Origin: Nonomuraea fuscirosea | GTDB lineage: Bacteria; Actinomycetota; Actinomycetes; Streptosporangiales; Streptosporangiaceae | DNA: 64,000 nucleotides | Assembly (NCBI RefSeq): GCF_003001935.1 | Contig: NZ_PVNG01000011.1 | Coordinates: 124,001-188,000 of the forward strand | Direction of reading: 5' to 3' | Part shown: positions 49,233 to 57,604 of the stretch, one piece after another | How the letters are laid out: the number at the start of each line of letters is the position of its first letter | Numbering within the stretch: the stretch's first letter is position 1 | The notes under the pieces: generated by a model | Seen by the model: the letters and a program-made list of their open reading frames with translations, nothing else | Told to the model about the DNA's origin: nothing | The model's database searches: none | Position numbers and translations under genes: made by a program

Positions 49233-49596
49233 TCGTCGTGCCATCGAGGGCGGTGGCGAGGGGGCGCCCAGGGTGGCTTGCGCCTGACTGGTTCGTTTGT
49301 CTCAGGCCCCAGGCTTTGATCATCCCGCCGGGACCACCGCCACCGCGATTCTGGGGTTGAGGAAGATTGCGATCACATCCGGTACGACAACACGCGGGAT
49401 GCGGCTCACTTCTTGAATCTATGTCTTCGGTAAGGGACTCTGGCGGCTTCAGCACCGGGAGGGTCGCGGCATCGTGGTAAGTGGCTGGCCCTTATCGGCC
49501 AAGCGTTCTCGGCAAGTGCTGCCGGATGAAGGACCTGTACCAGGATCGAGAGAAACCCGATAGCGGTCGGCTTGCGTGCACCGCGATGATGTCCCG
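49233..49596. other. Non-coding region with att-flank and foldback-end relics
   Basis: CTGATCGTCGTGCCAT followed by AGGGCGGTGGCGAGGGG (49229-49265) matches the att-proximal repeat at 43456-43500 with a short deletion, and TGATCATCCCGCC (49318-49330) matches the left foldback end. No att core is present. No gene is seen. Confidence 0.5.
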
Positions 49597-50292
49597 ATGC
49601 AGAAAGCGACCGCTTACCATGACGGGCTCGGTGACTTCTTCGCCGAACGTGCTGATACGAGCCCCCACAACGCCTACACGGACAGACCCGCGATGCTGCG
49701 GCTCGCCGGCGACGTTTCCGGTGCTCGGATTCTGGACGTGGGATGCGGGGCGGGTCACTACGCGTCCGAACTGTCGGCTCGCGGTGCCCAAGTCGTCGGG
49801 ATCGAGGGCAGTGCCACGCTGCTGCGCCATGCGCGAGTGCGCCTGAACGGGCATGCGGAACTGGTCCTGCACGATCTGGAAGAGCCGCTCGCCTTCGCTG
49901 CTGACGCGTCATTCGACGGTGCGGTCTGTGCCCTCGTGTTTCACCACATCAGGAATCGGGAGCAGTTGCTGAGCGAGCTATGCCGTGTGCTGCGACCAGG
50001 TGGATGGCTGCTGATGTCCACCAGTCATCCCACAGCCGACTGGGATCACTTCGGAGGTTCGTACTTCAGTCACGAATGGAGTGACCTGGTTCTCGCCGGT
50101 GGTGAGCATTCGATCCACTACCAGCGCATGCCGTTGGAGACCTTTCTGGGCGAGCTCCTGGCCGCCGGGTTCGTGCTGGAGCAATTGGTCGAGCCCCGGC
50201 CCACGGCCGCCTTGCGGGAATTCGATGAAGCTGCGTACGACAAGCTCCGCCAAGCGCCGTCCTTTCTCGCCGTGAGACTGCGGCGTCCCTGA
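49597..50292 (+). CDS. Class I SAM-dependent methyltransferase
   Basis: A 231-residue methyltransferase. Motif I ARILDVGCGAGHYASEL (~residues 45-61) binds SAM, the acidic residue after strand 2 is GIEGSATLL, motif post-I/II is SFDGAVCALVFHHI, and motif III LRPGGWLLMSTSHP. The C-terminal part (AGGEHSIHYQRMPLETFLGE) caps the active site as in UbiE/Methyltransf_11 members. Substrate unknown. GTG 49576 is a possible earlier start; 31 bp separate it from the next gene. Confidence 0.87.
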   Translation: MQKATAYHDGLGDFFAERADTSPHNAYTDRPAMLRLAGDVSGARILDVGCGAGHYASELSARGAQVVGIEGSATLLRHARVRLNGHAELVLHDLEEPLAFAADASFDGAVCALVFHHIRNREQLLSELCRVLRPGGWLLMSTSHPTADWDHFGGSYFSHEWSDLVLAGGEHSIHYQRMPLETFLGELLAAGFVLEQLVEPRPTAALREFDEAAYDKLRQAPSFLAVRLRRP

Positions 50293-50323
50293 GCGCCCGA
50301 CCATCGCTGGCAGGGGCGATAAC

Positions 50324-50821
50324 ATGACGATCGTGGCGGATTGGGTGCTTCGACCGGCTTCGGTGGCAGATGTCGAGGCGGTGGCTGAGTTGCGGGCTGT
50401 GGTGTTGAGGCGAGATCTCCAGCGGCTCGGGCGATATGACGAACAGCGGGTGCGGCAGCGGTTGCGGGACGGATTCGTGCCTGCGCATACCTGGATGATC
50501 GAGGCGAATGGTGCTCTGGCCGGCTGTGTGGCACTGCGGTCGGCGGAGGACGCCTACTGGCTGGAGCACTTCTATCTGGATCCGGAGGTGCAGGGCCAGG
50601 GCATCGGTACTGCCGTTCTGAGCAGGCTGTTGGAACGGTGTGATGGCGAGGGCGCCGTGGTTCGGCTGAATGTGCTGCAGGGGAGTCCGGCCCGTCGGCT
50701 GTACGCGCGGCATGGATTCACGGTCGAGACGGAGGACGAGGTGGACGTGTTCATGGTGCGTCACGCTCCTTCGCCTGGCGATCAACTGGCCGAAACGGCC
50801 GCCGGCAGCCGTCGTCCATAG
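50324..50821 (+). CDS. GNAT-family N-acetyltransferase
   Basis: A 165-residue acetyltransferase. The acetyl-CoA site is in LEHFYLDPEVQGQGIGTAVL, followed by VVRLNVLQGSPARRLYARHG (strand 5/helix 4) and FTVETEDEVDVFM. It probably acetylates a small amine. It lies 31 bp after the methyltransferase and may be co-transcribed. Confidence 0.85.
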   Translation: MTIVADWVLRPASVADVEAVAELRAVVLRRDLQRLGRYDEQRVRQRLRDGFVPAHTWMIEANGALAGCVALRSAEDAYWLEHFYLDPEVQGQGIGTAVLSRLLERCDGEGAVVRLNVLQGSPARRLYARHGFTVETEDEVDVFMVRHAPSPGDQLAETAAGSRRP

Positions 50822-50973
50822 CGGGAAGCGCTCGAAGGGATCGGGGGAGGGCCGTTCCCCAGCCCTCGGAACGGCGGGCGTACCGGCGTTCGCGTGCGAC
50901 CTGACTTTCGACAGGGTCGAGGGTTGACGATCGACAGATGATTCGCTCCGCTCATTCTTGACACGCTCGCCCC

Positions 50974-51684
50974 ATGAATTCGTACTTTCCCGGGCGGTGG
51001 ATCAGCGGTGCGACACTCACCCTGGGGCCGGTGATCATGTGTGCCGGATATCTGCTGCGTTACCTGAGCACAGTCACCGCTCTCACCCCTCAGCAGCAAG
51101 CGTGGGCCGAGGCGCAGCCCTTCGCCGCCTATGGCCAACTCCTCGCGTACACCTCGGCACCCGCCCTGCTCACCCTCGCCTATGCGGTTTTCGCGCTGGG
51201 GGTGATGTTGCTCTTCCCCGCTTTCGTCGCCCTGGCTCAGCGAATCGGTGGCAGCCTGGCTTTCTGGGGCGCCACCCTTTTGGTCGCCGGGCTTTTCTCC
51301 CGCCTTTACTTCGCCGGCGCCGACCAGACTGCCTTTCAGCTCACCGAAAGCCTTGGGCTGGACCAGGCGACGCAGGCGATCATGAAGGAATACGTCGACA
51401 TTTCTTACGGACCGTGGCGGATACCGGTCTGGGCCTCGGTCGGTCAGTACGCGGGCTCGCTCCTCCTGGCCGTCGCCGCCTGGCGATCAGGGCTCTTCGG
51501 CACCGCCCGCGCCTTGATGCTGCTGCTGGCAGGAGGCACCTGGATGGGCGTACTGAAGAGCGCCTCCATCCCTGACGTACTGGTCACCGGCCTGCTCTGT
51601 GTGGCCCTGGTTCCGCTGGGTGTGCGGGTGCTGCGGGATCGGCTGCCTGCCCCAGGCGGCCGTTCGAAGATATTCACCTGGTGA
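50974..51684 (+). CDS. Six-helix membrane protein of unknown function
   Basis: A 236-residue integral membrane protein with about six hydrophobic helices (for example TLTLGPVIMCAGYLLRYL, LLTLAYAVFALGVMLLF, FWGATLLVAGLFSRLYFAGA). A conserved-looking acidic loop (AIMKEYVDISYGPWR) links helices 4 and 5. No family is recognised with confidence; DUF4386-like proteins have a similar layout. No RBS is obvious before ATG 50974. Confidence 0.65.
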   Translation: MNSYFPGRWISGATLTLGPVIMCAGYLLRYLSTVTALTPQQQAWAEAQPFAAYGQLLAYTSAPALLTLAYAVFALGVMLLFPAFVALAQRIGGSLAFWGATLLVAGLFSRLYFAGADQTAFQLTESLGLDQATQAIMKEYVDISYGPWRIPVWASVGQYAGSLLLAVAAWRSGLFGTARALMLLLAGGTWMGVLKSASIPDVLVTGLLCVALVPLGVRVLRDRLPAPGGRSKIFTW

Positions 51685-51738
51685 GAAAGGATCCGCCGCG
51701 GAGGTTACGGGACTTACGCGCTTTCCATTCCTTGTGGT

Positions 51739-52302
51739 TCACGACCGGTTGGCCTTCCATTCGTGGGAGAGGGTCGCGTAGACGCATTCGGTGCCCCAGC
51801 GGTCGCCGTCGAGATGGCTTTCGATGAGGCGTGCTTCTTGGCGCATGCCGAGGCGTTCGCACACGTTCGCGGAACCGGTGTTGAGTGCGTCGAGGCGGGC
51901 GAAGAGCCGGTGGGTGCCCAGCTCGGCGAAGGCCAGTTCGGCGACGGCGAGGGCTGCTTCCGTCGCGTAGCCCCGGCCGCCGTACGCGGGGTTGAAGATC
52001 CAGCCGATCTCGGTCTGGCGCGCCCGCGTGCTCGCCAGCTTCAGCACCACTTCGCCGAGCACCGTCGCCTCGCCGGTGCGGCAGACCGCGATCACCAGGT
52101 CATCGCCGTCCTCGGCCCACGCCGGGTCGGCTGCGCGCCGGGTCAGGCTCTCCGCGCACTGCTCGCGGGTGAGGGGCGGACGGTAGAGGTAGCGGGCCAC
52201 CTCGGGGAGGCTCTGGTAGGCGTACAGGTCATCGAGGTCGCCGGGCGTGAACTGACGGAGGGTGAGCCGTTCGGTGGTGGTGGGCAGCGGGAGCTTGGTC
52301 AT
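51739..52302 (-). CDS. RimJ/RimL-type GNAT acetyltransferase
   Basis: A 187-residue GNAT protein of the RimJ/RimL subgroup: TTERLTLRQFTPGDLDDLY at the N-terminus, IGWIFNPAYGGRGYATEAAL as the acetyl-CoA site, and RLFARLDALNTGSANVCERL then GMRQEARLIES. Members acetylate ribosomal proteins, amino acids or antibiotics. GGGAAG precedes ATG 52302; the long upstream frame to 52515 crosses the ArsR promoter and is rejected. Confidence 0.87.
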   Translation of the reverse strand: MTKLPLPTTTERLTLRQFTPGDLDDLYAYQSLPEVARYLYRPPLTREQCAESLTRRAADPAWAEDGDDLVIAVCRTGEATVLGEVVLKLASTRARQTEIGWIFNPAYGGRGYATEAALAVAELAFAELGTHRLFARLDALNTGSANVCERLGMRQEARLIESHLDGDRWGTECVYATLSHEWKANRS

Positions 52303-52472
52303 CGGGTCGGTGTCTTCCCTTCGTCTGCTGTCGCGCCGGTTTGATCGGTTATGCGACGTTCGAGGTCGGAGCGTACTCGATGGCTCTCTGGGTGCGACCG
52401 TTGGCGGGCTGTGGGGGTCGAGCGGGGCCGGTTGAAGGTTGGGACGCGTCGCCGTTCGGCGAAGTGCGTACC

Positions 52473-52524
52473 TTGACAGGCAGCCATTTGGCTGCCTAAA
52501 TGGAAAGGCAGCCAAATGGCTGCA
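52473..52524 (+). promoter_or_regulatory. Promoter with twin GGCAGCCA operators
   Basis: TTGACA (52473-52478) is a consensus -35. Immediately after it comes GGCAGCCATTTGGCTGCC (52479-52496), an 8-bp-arm palindrome, then CTAAAT (52496-52501) at -10 position, and a second palindrome GGCAGCCAAATGGCTGCA (52507-52524), 28 bp centre to centre. An ArsR dimer on each would occlude the promoter. Confidence 0.7.
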
Positions 52525-52559
52525 TATCGATCGGCGGCAACACGGGTACGAGGGCGGGC

Positions 52560-53351
52560 ATGGACGAGGTGTTCAAGGCGCTGGCTGATCCGAGCAGGCG
52601 CGCGCTGCTCGACTCGCTCAACGTCCGCAACGGGCAGACGCTGCGCGAGCTGTGCGCCGGACTCGACATGGCCAGGCAGTCCGTCAGCAAGCACCTCGCG
52701 GTGCTGGAGGAGGCCGGGCTCGTCACCACCGTACGGCGGGGACGGGAGAAGCTGCACTACCTCAACGCCGCGCCCGTGCACGAGATCGCCCACCGGTGGA
52801 TCAGCCGCTACGACCAGGCCAGGGTCGAAGCCCTGGCGGACCTGAAACTCGCTCTGGAGGACGCCCCGATGGACGCGCCGACCTTCGTCTACACCACCTA
52901 CATCCGCACCACTCCGCAGAAGCTCTGGCAGGCGCTGACCGAGCCCGCCTTCACCCGTCGCTACTGGGCCACGGAGTTCACCACCGACTGGGCCGCCGGC
53001 TCGCCGATGACCTGGGACAACCACGGCGTGCTGATCAGTGACCCGGAGCAGGTCGTTCTTGAGGCCGAACCGTACAGCCGGCTGTCCTACACCTGGCACG
53101 CCATCACGCCCGAGCTCGCCAAGCGCTTCGGGTGGGACGACGAGATGCTCGACCGGCTGGCCGGCGAGCCCCGCTCGAAGGTCACCTTCACGATCGAGGA
53201 GTCCGGGCAGGTGGTGAAGCTCACCGTCGTGCACGACGGCTTCAAGCCCGGATCGGTCCTGGCCGAGATGGTCAGCCATGGCTGGCCGAACGTGGTGGCG
53301 AGCTTGAAGTCGCTGCTGGAGACGGGTGAGCCGCTTCCGGACGATTCGTGA
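52560..53351 (+). CDS. ArsR-type HTH regulator fused to an SRPBCC (AHSA1) domain
   Basis: A 263-residue fusion. Residues 1-~90 are an ArsR winged helix (VFKALADPSRRALLDSLNVR, MARQSVSKHLAVLEEAGLVT). Residues ~105-255 are an AHSA1/START-like ligand-binding domain (TTYIRTTPQKLWQALTEPAF, ending SHGWPNVVASLKSLLETG). Such fusions probably sense a lipophilic ligand instead of a metal; no metal-binding cysteines are present. ATG 52560 follows GAGGG. The earlier in-frame ATG 52500 lies within the promoter and would precede the transcript start. Confidence 0.9.
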   Translation: MDEVFKALADPSRRALLDSLNVRNGQTLRELCAGLDMARQSVSKHLAVLEEAGLVTTVRRGREKLHYLNAAPVHEIAHRWISRYDQARVEALADLKLALEDAPMDAPTFVYTTYIRTTPQKLWQALTEPAFTRRYWATEFTTDWAAGSPMTWDNHGVLISDPEQVVLEAEPYSRLSYTWHAITPELAKRFGWDDEMLDRLAGEPRSKVTFTIEESGQVVKLTVVHDGFKPGSVLAEMVSHGWPNVVASLKSLLETGEPLPDDS

Positions 53352-53391
53352 CCTCGTTCATCCGGCCTAGCACGCTGTGGATTGATGCGAA

Positions 53392-53429
53392 CCTCGGCGG
53401 AGCCCTTCCAGGGAAGGGCTCCGCCGAGG
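53392..53429. terminator. Perfect 18-bp hairpin between convergent genes
   Basis: Arms 53392-53409 and 53412-53429 are exactly complementary with only two bases between them, giving an unusually stable cruciform-type hairpin. There is no T-run. It lies 40 bp after the ArsR-fusion stop and may terminate both strands. Confidence 0.6.
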
Positions 53430-53526
53430 TCGCGGACTCTAACCGCGAAGTGGAGGGGAATGGCCGGTCAGGGGGTGGTGACCAGGCACCATTGGGGGTG
53501 CCGTTCTGGGCGCAGAGGTACGTCAC

Positions 53527-53688
53527 CTACAGGCCGGCCTGTTGTCCTTGGTCGCCGGACACCCAGCAGACCTCGTAGCCGGCGTAAGGCCCGTAGACGG
53601 ACTCGGCCGTCGCGGGAGTGACTCCGGCGCCCAGCGCCAGGAAGGTGGCGGCGACGAGGCCGGCGAGCAGACGGGCTCGGTGACTCAT
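53527..53688 (-). CDS. Small secreted protein, probably cut short by a stop codon
   Basis: A 53-residue frame with AAAGGAACG ribosome-binding site, a signal peptide (MSHRARLLAGLVAATFLALG, ending near PATAES) and a short mature part YGPYAGYEVCWVSGDQGQQA then GL-stop. After the TAG the same frame continues with VTYLCAQNGTPNGAWS, giving a second cysteine. The original protein was therefore likely about 75-80 residues with a C-C pair, and the TAG is a nonsense change or a readthrough point. Function unknown. Confidence 0.6.
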   Translation of the reverse strand: MSHRARLLAGLVAATFLALGAGVTPATAESVYGPYAGYEVCWVSGDQGQQAGL

Positions 53689-53774
53689 GATCGTTCCTTT
53701 CGGTGTGACGTCGTTCGCCGGACGTGGGCGGGGAGGGGTCGGGCCGCTGCACGATCGGGTGCTCGGGGTGGGGG

Positions 53775-54131
53775 TCAGCGGGAGATGCGGACGGAGAACG
53801 GGCGGTCGTCGTCGACGGTCCTCGGGTGCGGGCCGGAAGGGGCGGCCGTGCGGACGAAGAGCGTTCGCGGGCTGACGGCGCCGACCAGGATCGATGCGCT
53901 ACCCGGCCCAGGGTCGTCGCCGCCATCGATGTTGATCATGCCGGTGAGGGCGCAGCGGGTGACGTCGGTGTTCGTCGTCAGGCTGTAGCGTCCCTGGCCG
54001 AACTTGTTGACGTCGCCGATGCCCGAGGCGGCGAGCAGGGCTCCGTTCGCGGCCACTGCGGCGTAGAACGTCGTTCCCGCGGCGGCTCGCTGGCCGCCGG
54101 AGTTCCTGGATCCAAATGTGCAGCGTGGCTG
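53775..54131 (-). pseudogene. N-terminally truncated secreted-protein fragment
   Basis: An open frame without signal peptide or clear start, containing AGTTFYAAVAANGALLAASG, KFGQGRYSLTTNTDVTRCAL and TLFVRTAAPSG, ending DDDRPFSVRISR. It follows the pattern of actinobacterial surface/secreted proteins with 'YAVVNADGTLARG..V..GTYEVxFxRDVxxCAYTA' modules. The 5' part is gone. The 54135-54388 stretch upstream holds no recognisable gene. Confidence 0.5.
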
Positions 54132-54388
54132 TTAGTGAGGAAATCCCGAGGTCTGGGGGTTGCGGTCGACTGGGATCCGCTGAGGGGGCGCCATCTGAGG
54201 GAGCCGTTCGTTCCGTGGATGTGTTGCCGCTGTCAGCGCTGCGGGTGGTGTTCTCGCCGTGGTGGGGTCGGAGAGCGGTGGGACGGATGTGGGTTTCGGT
54301 CGAAATGTTCGAAATTGTAGGTGACGCTTTTCTCGAACGGTAATAGCGGTGATGCGACGCCTGGACTGCGGCGTGCAGATCGGCAGGG

Positions 54389-55330
54389 TCAGGCCGGTGT
54401 GGGGTGAGGGGTGCCGGTCGTTCTGCGGATCCAGGTCTTGTAGGCCGCGGCGTCGGTCCACACGCCGGGGCCGACGCAGTTGGGGTCGGTCATCTCGTCG
54501 CCGTCTCGGCTGGTGATGCCGACCAGCTCCCAGCGGGTGCCGAACTTACGCACCATGGGGCCGCCCGAGTCGAGGATGCAGCTCTGCGCCTTCTTGGTGG
54601 GGTGTCGGGAGCAGATGTCGCTCGCGGCGTCGATGCCCGCGCACCGGCTGTCGGGGACGATGTCGCTGTCGAGCTCCTGGAGGGTGGTCGGCGGCTCAGG
54701 GCACTCGTTTCCGTCTTCGCAGGTCATGCCCCAGCCCAGGAGGCGTATCTGGGTCTTCGGGGCGCCCGGCCTGGCGGCGATCCTGATCGGGGTCTCGCGG
54801 ACCGGGCGGTCCAGCTTGAAGAGGGCGATGTCGTGGCGCAGGTCGTTGGGGTCGGCGGTGTAGTCGGGGTGTCGGACGATCTTCGTCACGCGGCGTACGC
54901 TGCCGCCCTTCTCCACGTTCGTGCCGCCGACCTTGGCGCTGACCTGGCCGATCGGGACGTGCGAGCAGTGGCCGGCCGTCACCACCCACTGCGGGGCGAC
55001 GAGGGTGGCGCCGCAGTAGTGCACGCCCTTGCCGTCGCGCAGGGTCACGGTGAAGGAGTAGTTTTCGGTGGCGTCGCGTCCGCCGATGATCGCGTTCGCG
55101 GGTGGTGCGGTCGCCGCCGTGAAGATCGCCGCGCTGCCGATCGCCGCCGCGAGGGTCAGGCTGCGCGCCCGGCCACGTCCGGACCGGTCGGTGGCGGCGG
55201 GAGTCGGGTTGCGCGCCTGGCCGTGCTCGGCTCCGTCGCCGGCCGCGAGGGTAAGATTGCGTGCCTGGCCGCGCTCGGCCCGGTCGCCGCGCTTGGTGAA
55301 GATGCTGGTGAGTGCGTGTCGGTTCGTCAT
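54389..55330 (-). CDS. Trypsin-like (S1) secreted serine protease
   Basis: A 313-residue protease. Catalytic triad: His in VVTAGHCSH, Asp in NDLRHDIALFKL, Ser in CILDSGGPMV; the usual GDSGGP is LDSGGP here. Mature N-terminus would be IIGGRDATENYSF, typical of activated trypsins. Six or more cysteines suggest disulfides. The N-terminus is odd: residues 16-63 are three 16-residue repeats ([G]QARNLTLAA-like) placed before the hydrophobic core AAAIGSAAIFTAATAPPANA, giving an extended, Arg-rich signal region. ATG 55330 is the best start; 55366 is possible. Confidence 0.87.
   Translation of the reverse strand: MTNRHALTSIFTKRGDRAERGQARNLTLAAGDGAEHGQARNPTPAATDRSGRGRARSLTLAAAIGSAAIFTAATAPPANAIIGGRDATENYSFTVTLRDGKGVHYCGATLVAPQWVVTAGHCSHVPIGQVSAKVGGTNVEKGGSVRRVTKIVRHPDYTADPNDLRHDIALFKLDRPVRETPIRIAARPGAPKTQIRLLGWGMTCEDGNECPEPPTTLQELDSDIVPDSRCAGIDAASDICSRHPTKKAQSCILDSGGPMVRKFGTRWELVGITSRDGDEMTDPNCVGPGVWTDAAAYKTWIRRTTGTPHPTPA
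55142..55285 (-). repeat. Three 48-bp repeats in the protease signal region
   Basis: The three units (55285-55238, 55237-55190, 55189-55142) encode DRAERGQARNLTLAAG, DGAEHGQARNPTPAAT and DRSGRGRARSLTLAAA. Frame is kept. They look like duplications of the n-region/start of the hydrophobic core of a normal signal peptide. Confidence 0.85.
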
Positions 55331-55441
55331 GGCGACAACGTTCGCGGAATCGGCGGCCGGGGACATCGGAGCACGGTCTGGTCCTGAGATTCATACCGTG
55401 GTCTGAGTCGGAGGCGGGTCGGCGCGGGCTAACGTTCCGGC

Positions 55442-56623
55442 ATGACCGATGGCCTCCGGCCGCCGCTGCTGTTGAGGCTGCGGCCCGCGTTCCTGCTCCT
55501 CGGCGACGTCGCGCTCGCCGTGTTCCTGACGTCCTTCGCCGTGCTGGCCGTCATCGAACAATTCCCGCTGAACGGGAGCATCGAGCCGCTGCCCGTCCTC
55601 GCCGGCGTGCTCATGGGGGTGCCGTTGGCGGTTCGCCGCCGGTGGCCTGTTCCGGTGCTGGCGGTCGTGAGCATGGCGAGCATACTGGCGGTGGCGCTGC
55701 GGTGGATGCCGCCCCACGCGGCCGTCGTGCCCGACCTGCTTCTCGTCTTCGCGATCTATCCGGTGGCCGTGACGGAGGCGACGCGTCGTGCCGTGGCCGC
55801 GCTCGTGCTGTCCGTGGGCGGGTTCGCCGGGGCGGTCCTGTTCGCGGTGGCGCAGGAGCCGCGACCGGATTGGGGCAGGTCGTTACCCGTACTCGTCACG
55901 CAGATCATCGTTCCGGTCGCGGTGTGGGTGGTCGGACGGGCGGTCCGTGCGCGCCGGGAGCACGAGACGCGAGCCGTCCGGCAGGTGCTGACCGACGAAC
56001 GGTTGCGCATCGCGCGCGACCTGCACGACGGCGTCGCGCACAGCCTGAGCCTGATCACCGTGCAGGCGTCCGTGGCCCTCCATGTCGGCGACGAGCGGCC
56101 CGACGAAGCCCGCTCCGCCCTGACCGTCATCGAGGACACCAGCCGCGAGGCAGCCAGGGAGCTGCGGCGCATGCTCGGTCTGCTGCGCGCCGTCGACGAG
56201 GATCCGCAGGACGCCGCGCAGTTGGAGCCGGCGCCGACCGCCGATCGGCTGGCCGAGCTGGCCGACCACGCGACCGCCGCCGGGGCCCAGGTCGCCCTGC
56301 GAATCGGTGACGGGATCGACACCGTCCCGGCTACCATCGGGCTCGCGGCGTACCGCATCGTGCAGGAGTCCCTGACCAACGTGATCAAGCATGCGGCGCC
56401 GGCGCGTTGCGTGGTTCGGGTCGACAGGACGGACAACGCCATGGAGATCGAAGTGACCGACGACGGCCGCCGGGCTCTGATCGGCCATCCTGCGGGCGGG
56501 CATGGGTTGATCGGCATGCGTGAACGTGTCGCCGTCTATGGCGGTGACTTCGAGGCCGGGCCGGTGGCGGGGCGGGGGTTCCGGGTGCACGCGAGGCTTC
56601 CATTGGAAGGGGTGCCCGCGTGA
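55442..56623 (+). CDS. NarL-type sensor histidine kinase (HisKA_3)
   Basis: A 393-residue kinase with about five helices in residues 15-~172 (FLLLGDVALAVFLTSFAVLA onward), the phosphoacceptor His195 in ARDLHDGVAHSLSLI, N box RIVQESLTNVIKHA and G box GGHGLIGMRERV. No extracellular sensor domain. It was once directly coupled to the response regulator: its stop is a GTGA, as is the true regulator start 125 bp on, with degenerate copies of the junction between. Confidence 0.9.
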   Translation: MTDGLRPPLLLRLRPAFLLLGDVALAVFLTSFAVLAVIEQFPLNGSIEPLPVLAGVLMGVPLAVRRRWPVPVLAVVSMASILAVALRWMPPHAAVVPDLLLVFAIYPVAVTEATRRAVAALVLSVGGFAGAVLFAVAQEPRPDWGRSLPVLVTQIIVPVAVWVVGRAVRARREHETRAVRQVLTDERLRIARDLHDGVAHSLSLITVQASVALHVGDERPDEARSALTVIEDTSREAARELRRMLGLLRAVDEDPQDAAQLEPAPTADRLAELADHATAAGAQVALRIGDGIDTVPATIGLAAYRIVQESLTNVIKHAAPARCVVRVDRTDNAMEIEVTDDGRRALIGHPAGGHGLIGMRERVAVYGGDFEAGPVAGRGFRVHARLPLEGVPA

Positions 56624-56771
56624 GTGGGTCTGGGCGCATGGGAGCGCTCCGGTGGGAGGGGCATTCGCGTGAACGGGGTCTTGGAGGGAGTGCTCGTGTG
56701 AGTGGGGCCCGGGTGTACGAGAGTCCTCCGGTGGGAGGGGTGGCCGCGTGAGCGGGGTTCGGGTGCTGATT
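56601..56771 (+). repeat. Four degenerate copies of the kinase-regulator junction
   Basis: Units at ~56601-56649, 56650-56690, 56683-56729 and 56730-56771 each contain a GGGAGGGG-like RBS and GTGA followed by (G)TGGGG/CGGGGT. Unit 1 holds the kinase stop, unit 4 the regulator start. Each would begin a peptide like VSG/VNG. Confidence 0.85.
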
Positions 56772-57413
56772 GCTGATGATCAGCGGTTGCTCAGGGCCAG
56801 CTTCGGGGTGTTGATCGGTGCCACCCCTGGGCTGGAGGTCGTCGGTGAGGCGGAGAACGGGTTGCGGGCGGTTGAACGGGCCGCTGAGCTGCGGCCGGAC
56901 GTTGTGTTGATGGACATCCGGATGCCCGAGCTCGACGGGATCGAGGCGACTCGGCGGATCTGCGGGGATCCGGCGACCGCTGGGGTGAAGGTTCTGATTC
57001 TGACCACCTTTGACCTGGACGCTTATGTTTTCTCGGCGTTGCGGTCGGGTGCCAGCGGGTTTCTGCTCAAGGACACCCCTCCTGGCGATCTGCTCTCCGC
57101 GATCCGGGTCGTGGCCGGGGGCGAGGCGCTGCTCGCGCCCTCCGTGACGCGGCGGCTGATCGGGGAGTTCGCCAAACAGCCGCAACCTCGGCAACGGGCG
57201 TCCCGCTCCCTGGACGGCGTCACAGTGCGCGAACGCGAGGTGCTCAAGCTGGTCGGGCAGGGGCTGTCCAACACCGAGATCGCCGAACAACTCATCGTCA
57301 GCATGGCCACCGTGAAGACGCACATGGGCCAGTTGCTGGCCAAGTTACACGCCCGCGACCGCGCCCAGCTGGTGATCGCCGCCTATGAGAGCGGCCTGGT
57401 CGGCGTCGGCTGA
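56748..57413 (+). CDS. NarL/LuxR-family response regulator
   Basis: A 221-residue regulator. Receiver: ADDQ at 9-12, phospho-acceptor Asp56 in VVLMDIRMP, Lys in FLLKDTPP. C-terminal LuxR HTH: VREREVLKLVGQGLSNTEIA then IVSMATVKTHMGQLLAKLHA. GTG 56748 with GGGAGGGG upstream is the last of four similar RBS-GTG units. Partner of the kinase at 55442. A membrane/efflux target is not apparent next to it. Confidence 0.93.
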   Translation: MSGVRVLIADDQRLLRASFGVLIGATPGLEVVGEAENGLRAVERAAELRPDVVLMDIRMPELDGIEATRRICGDPATAGVKVLILTTFDLDAYVFSALRSGASGFLLKDTPPGDLLSAIRVVAGGEALLAPSVTRRLIGEFAKQPQPRQRASRSLDGVTVREREVLKLVGQGLSNTEIAEQLIVSMATVKTHMGQLLAKLHARDRAQLVIAAYESGLVGVG

Positions 57414-57604
57414 TCAGCCGTATCGACCCTGGAGCATTGTCAATGCGGGTGATGGGTGGGTGGCCGCCGAGTGCGGTGTGGCACTGGTGATGGTCGGTGT
57501 GCCGAGTCGTGTGTCATCGGACGCGGCAATGGCGGTTGTGGACGCGGCGATGACGGCTGTTGGTCGTGTCGCATTGGTGGTGGGCGGTGCAGCGAGTTGT
57601 TGCG

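Noticed and set aside
52500-52559. Earlier ATG start (52500) for the ArsR fusion
   Set aside because: It lies at the -10 element and inside the second operator, upstream of the expected transcript start.
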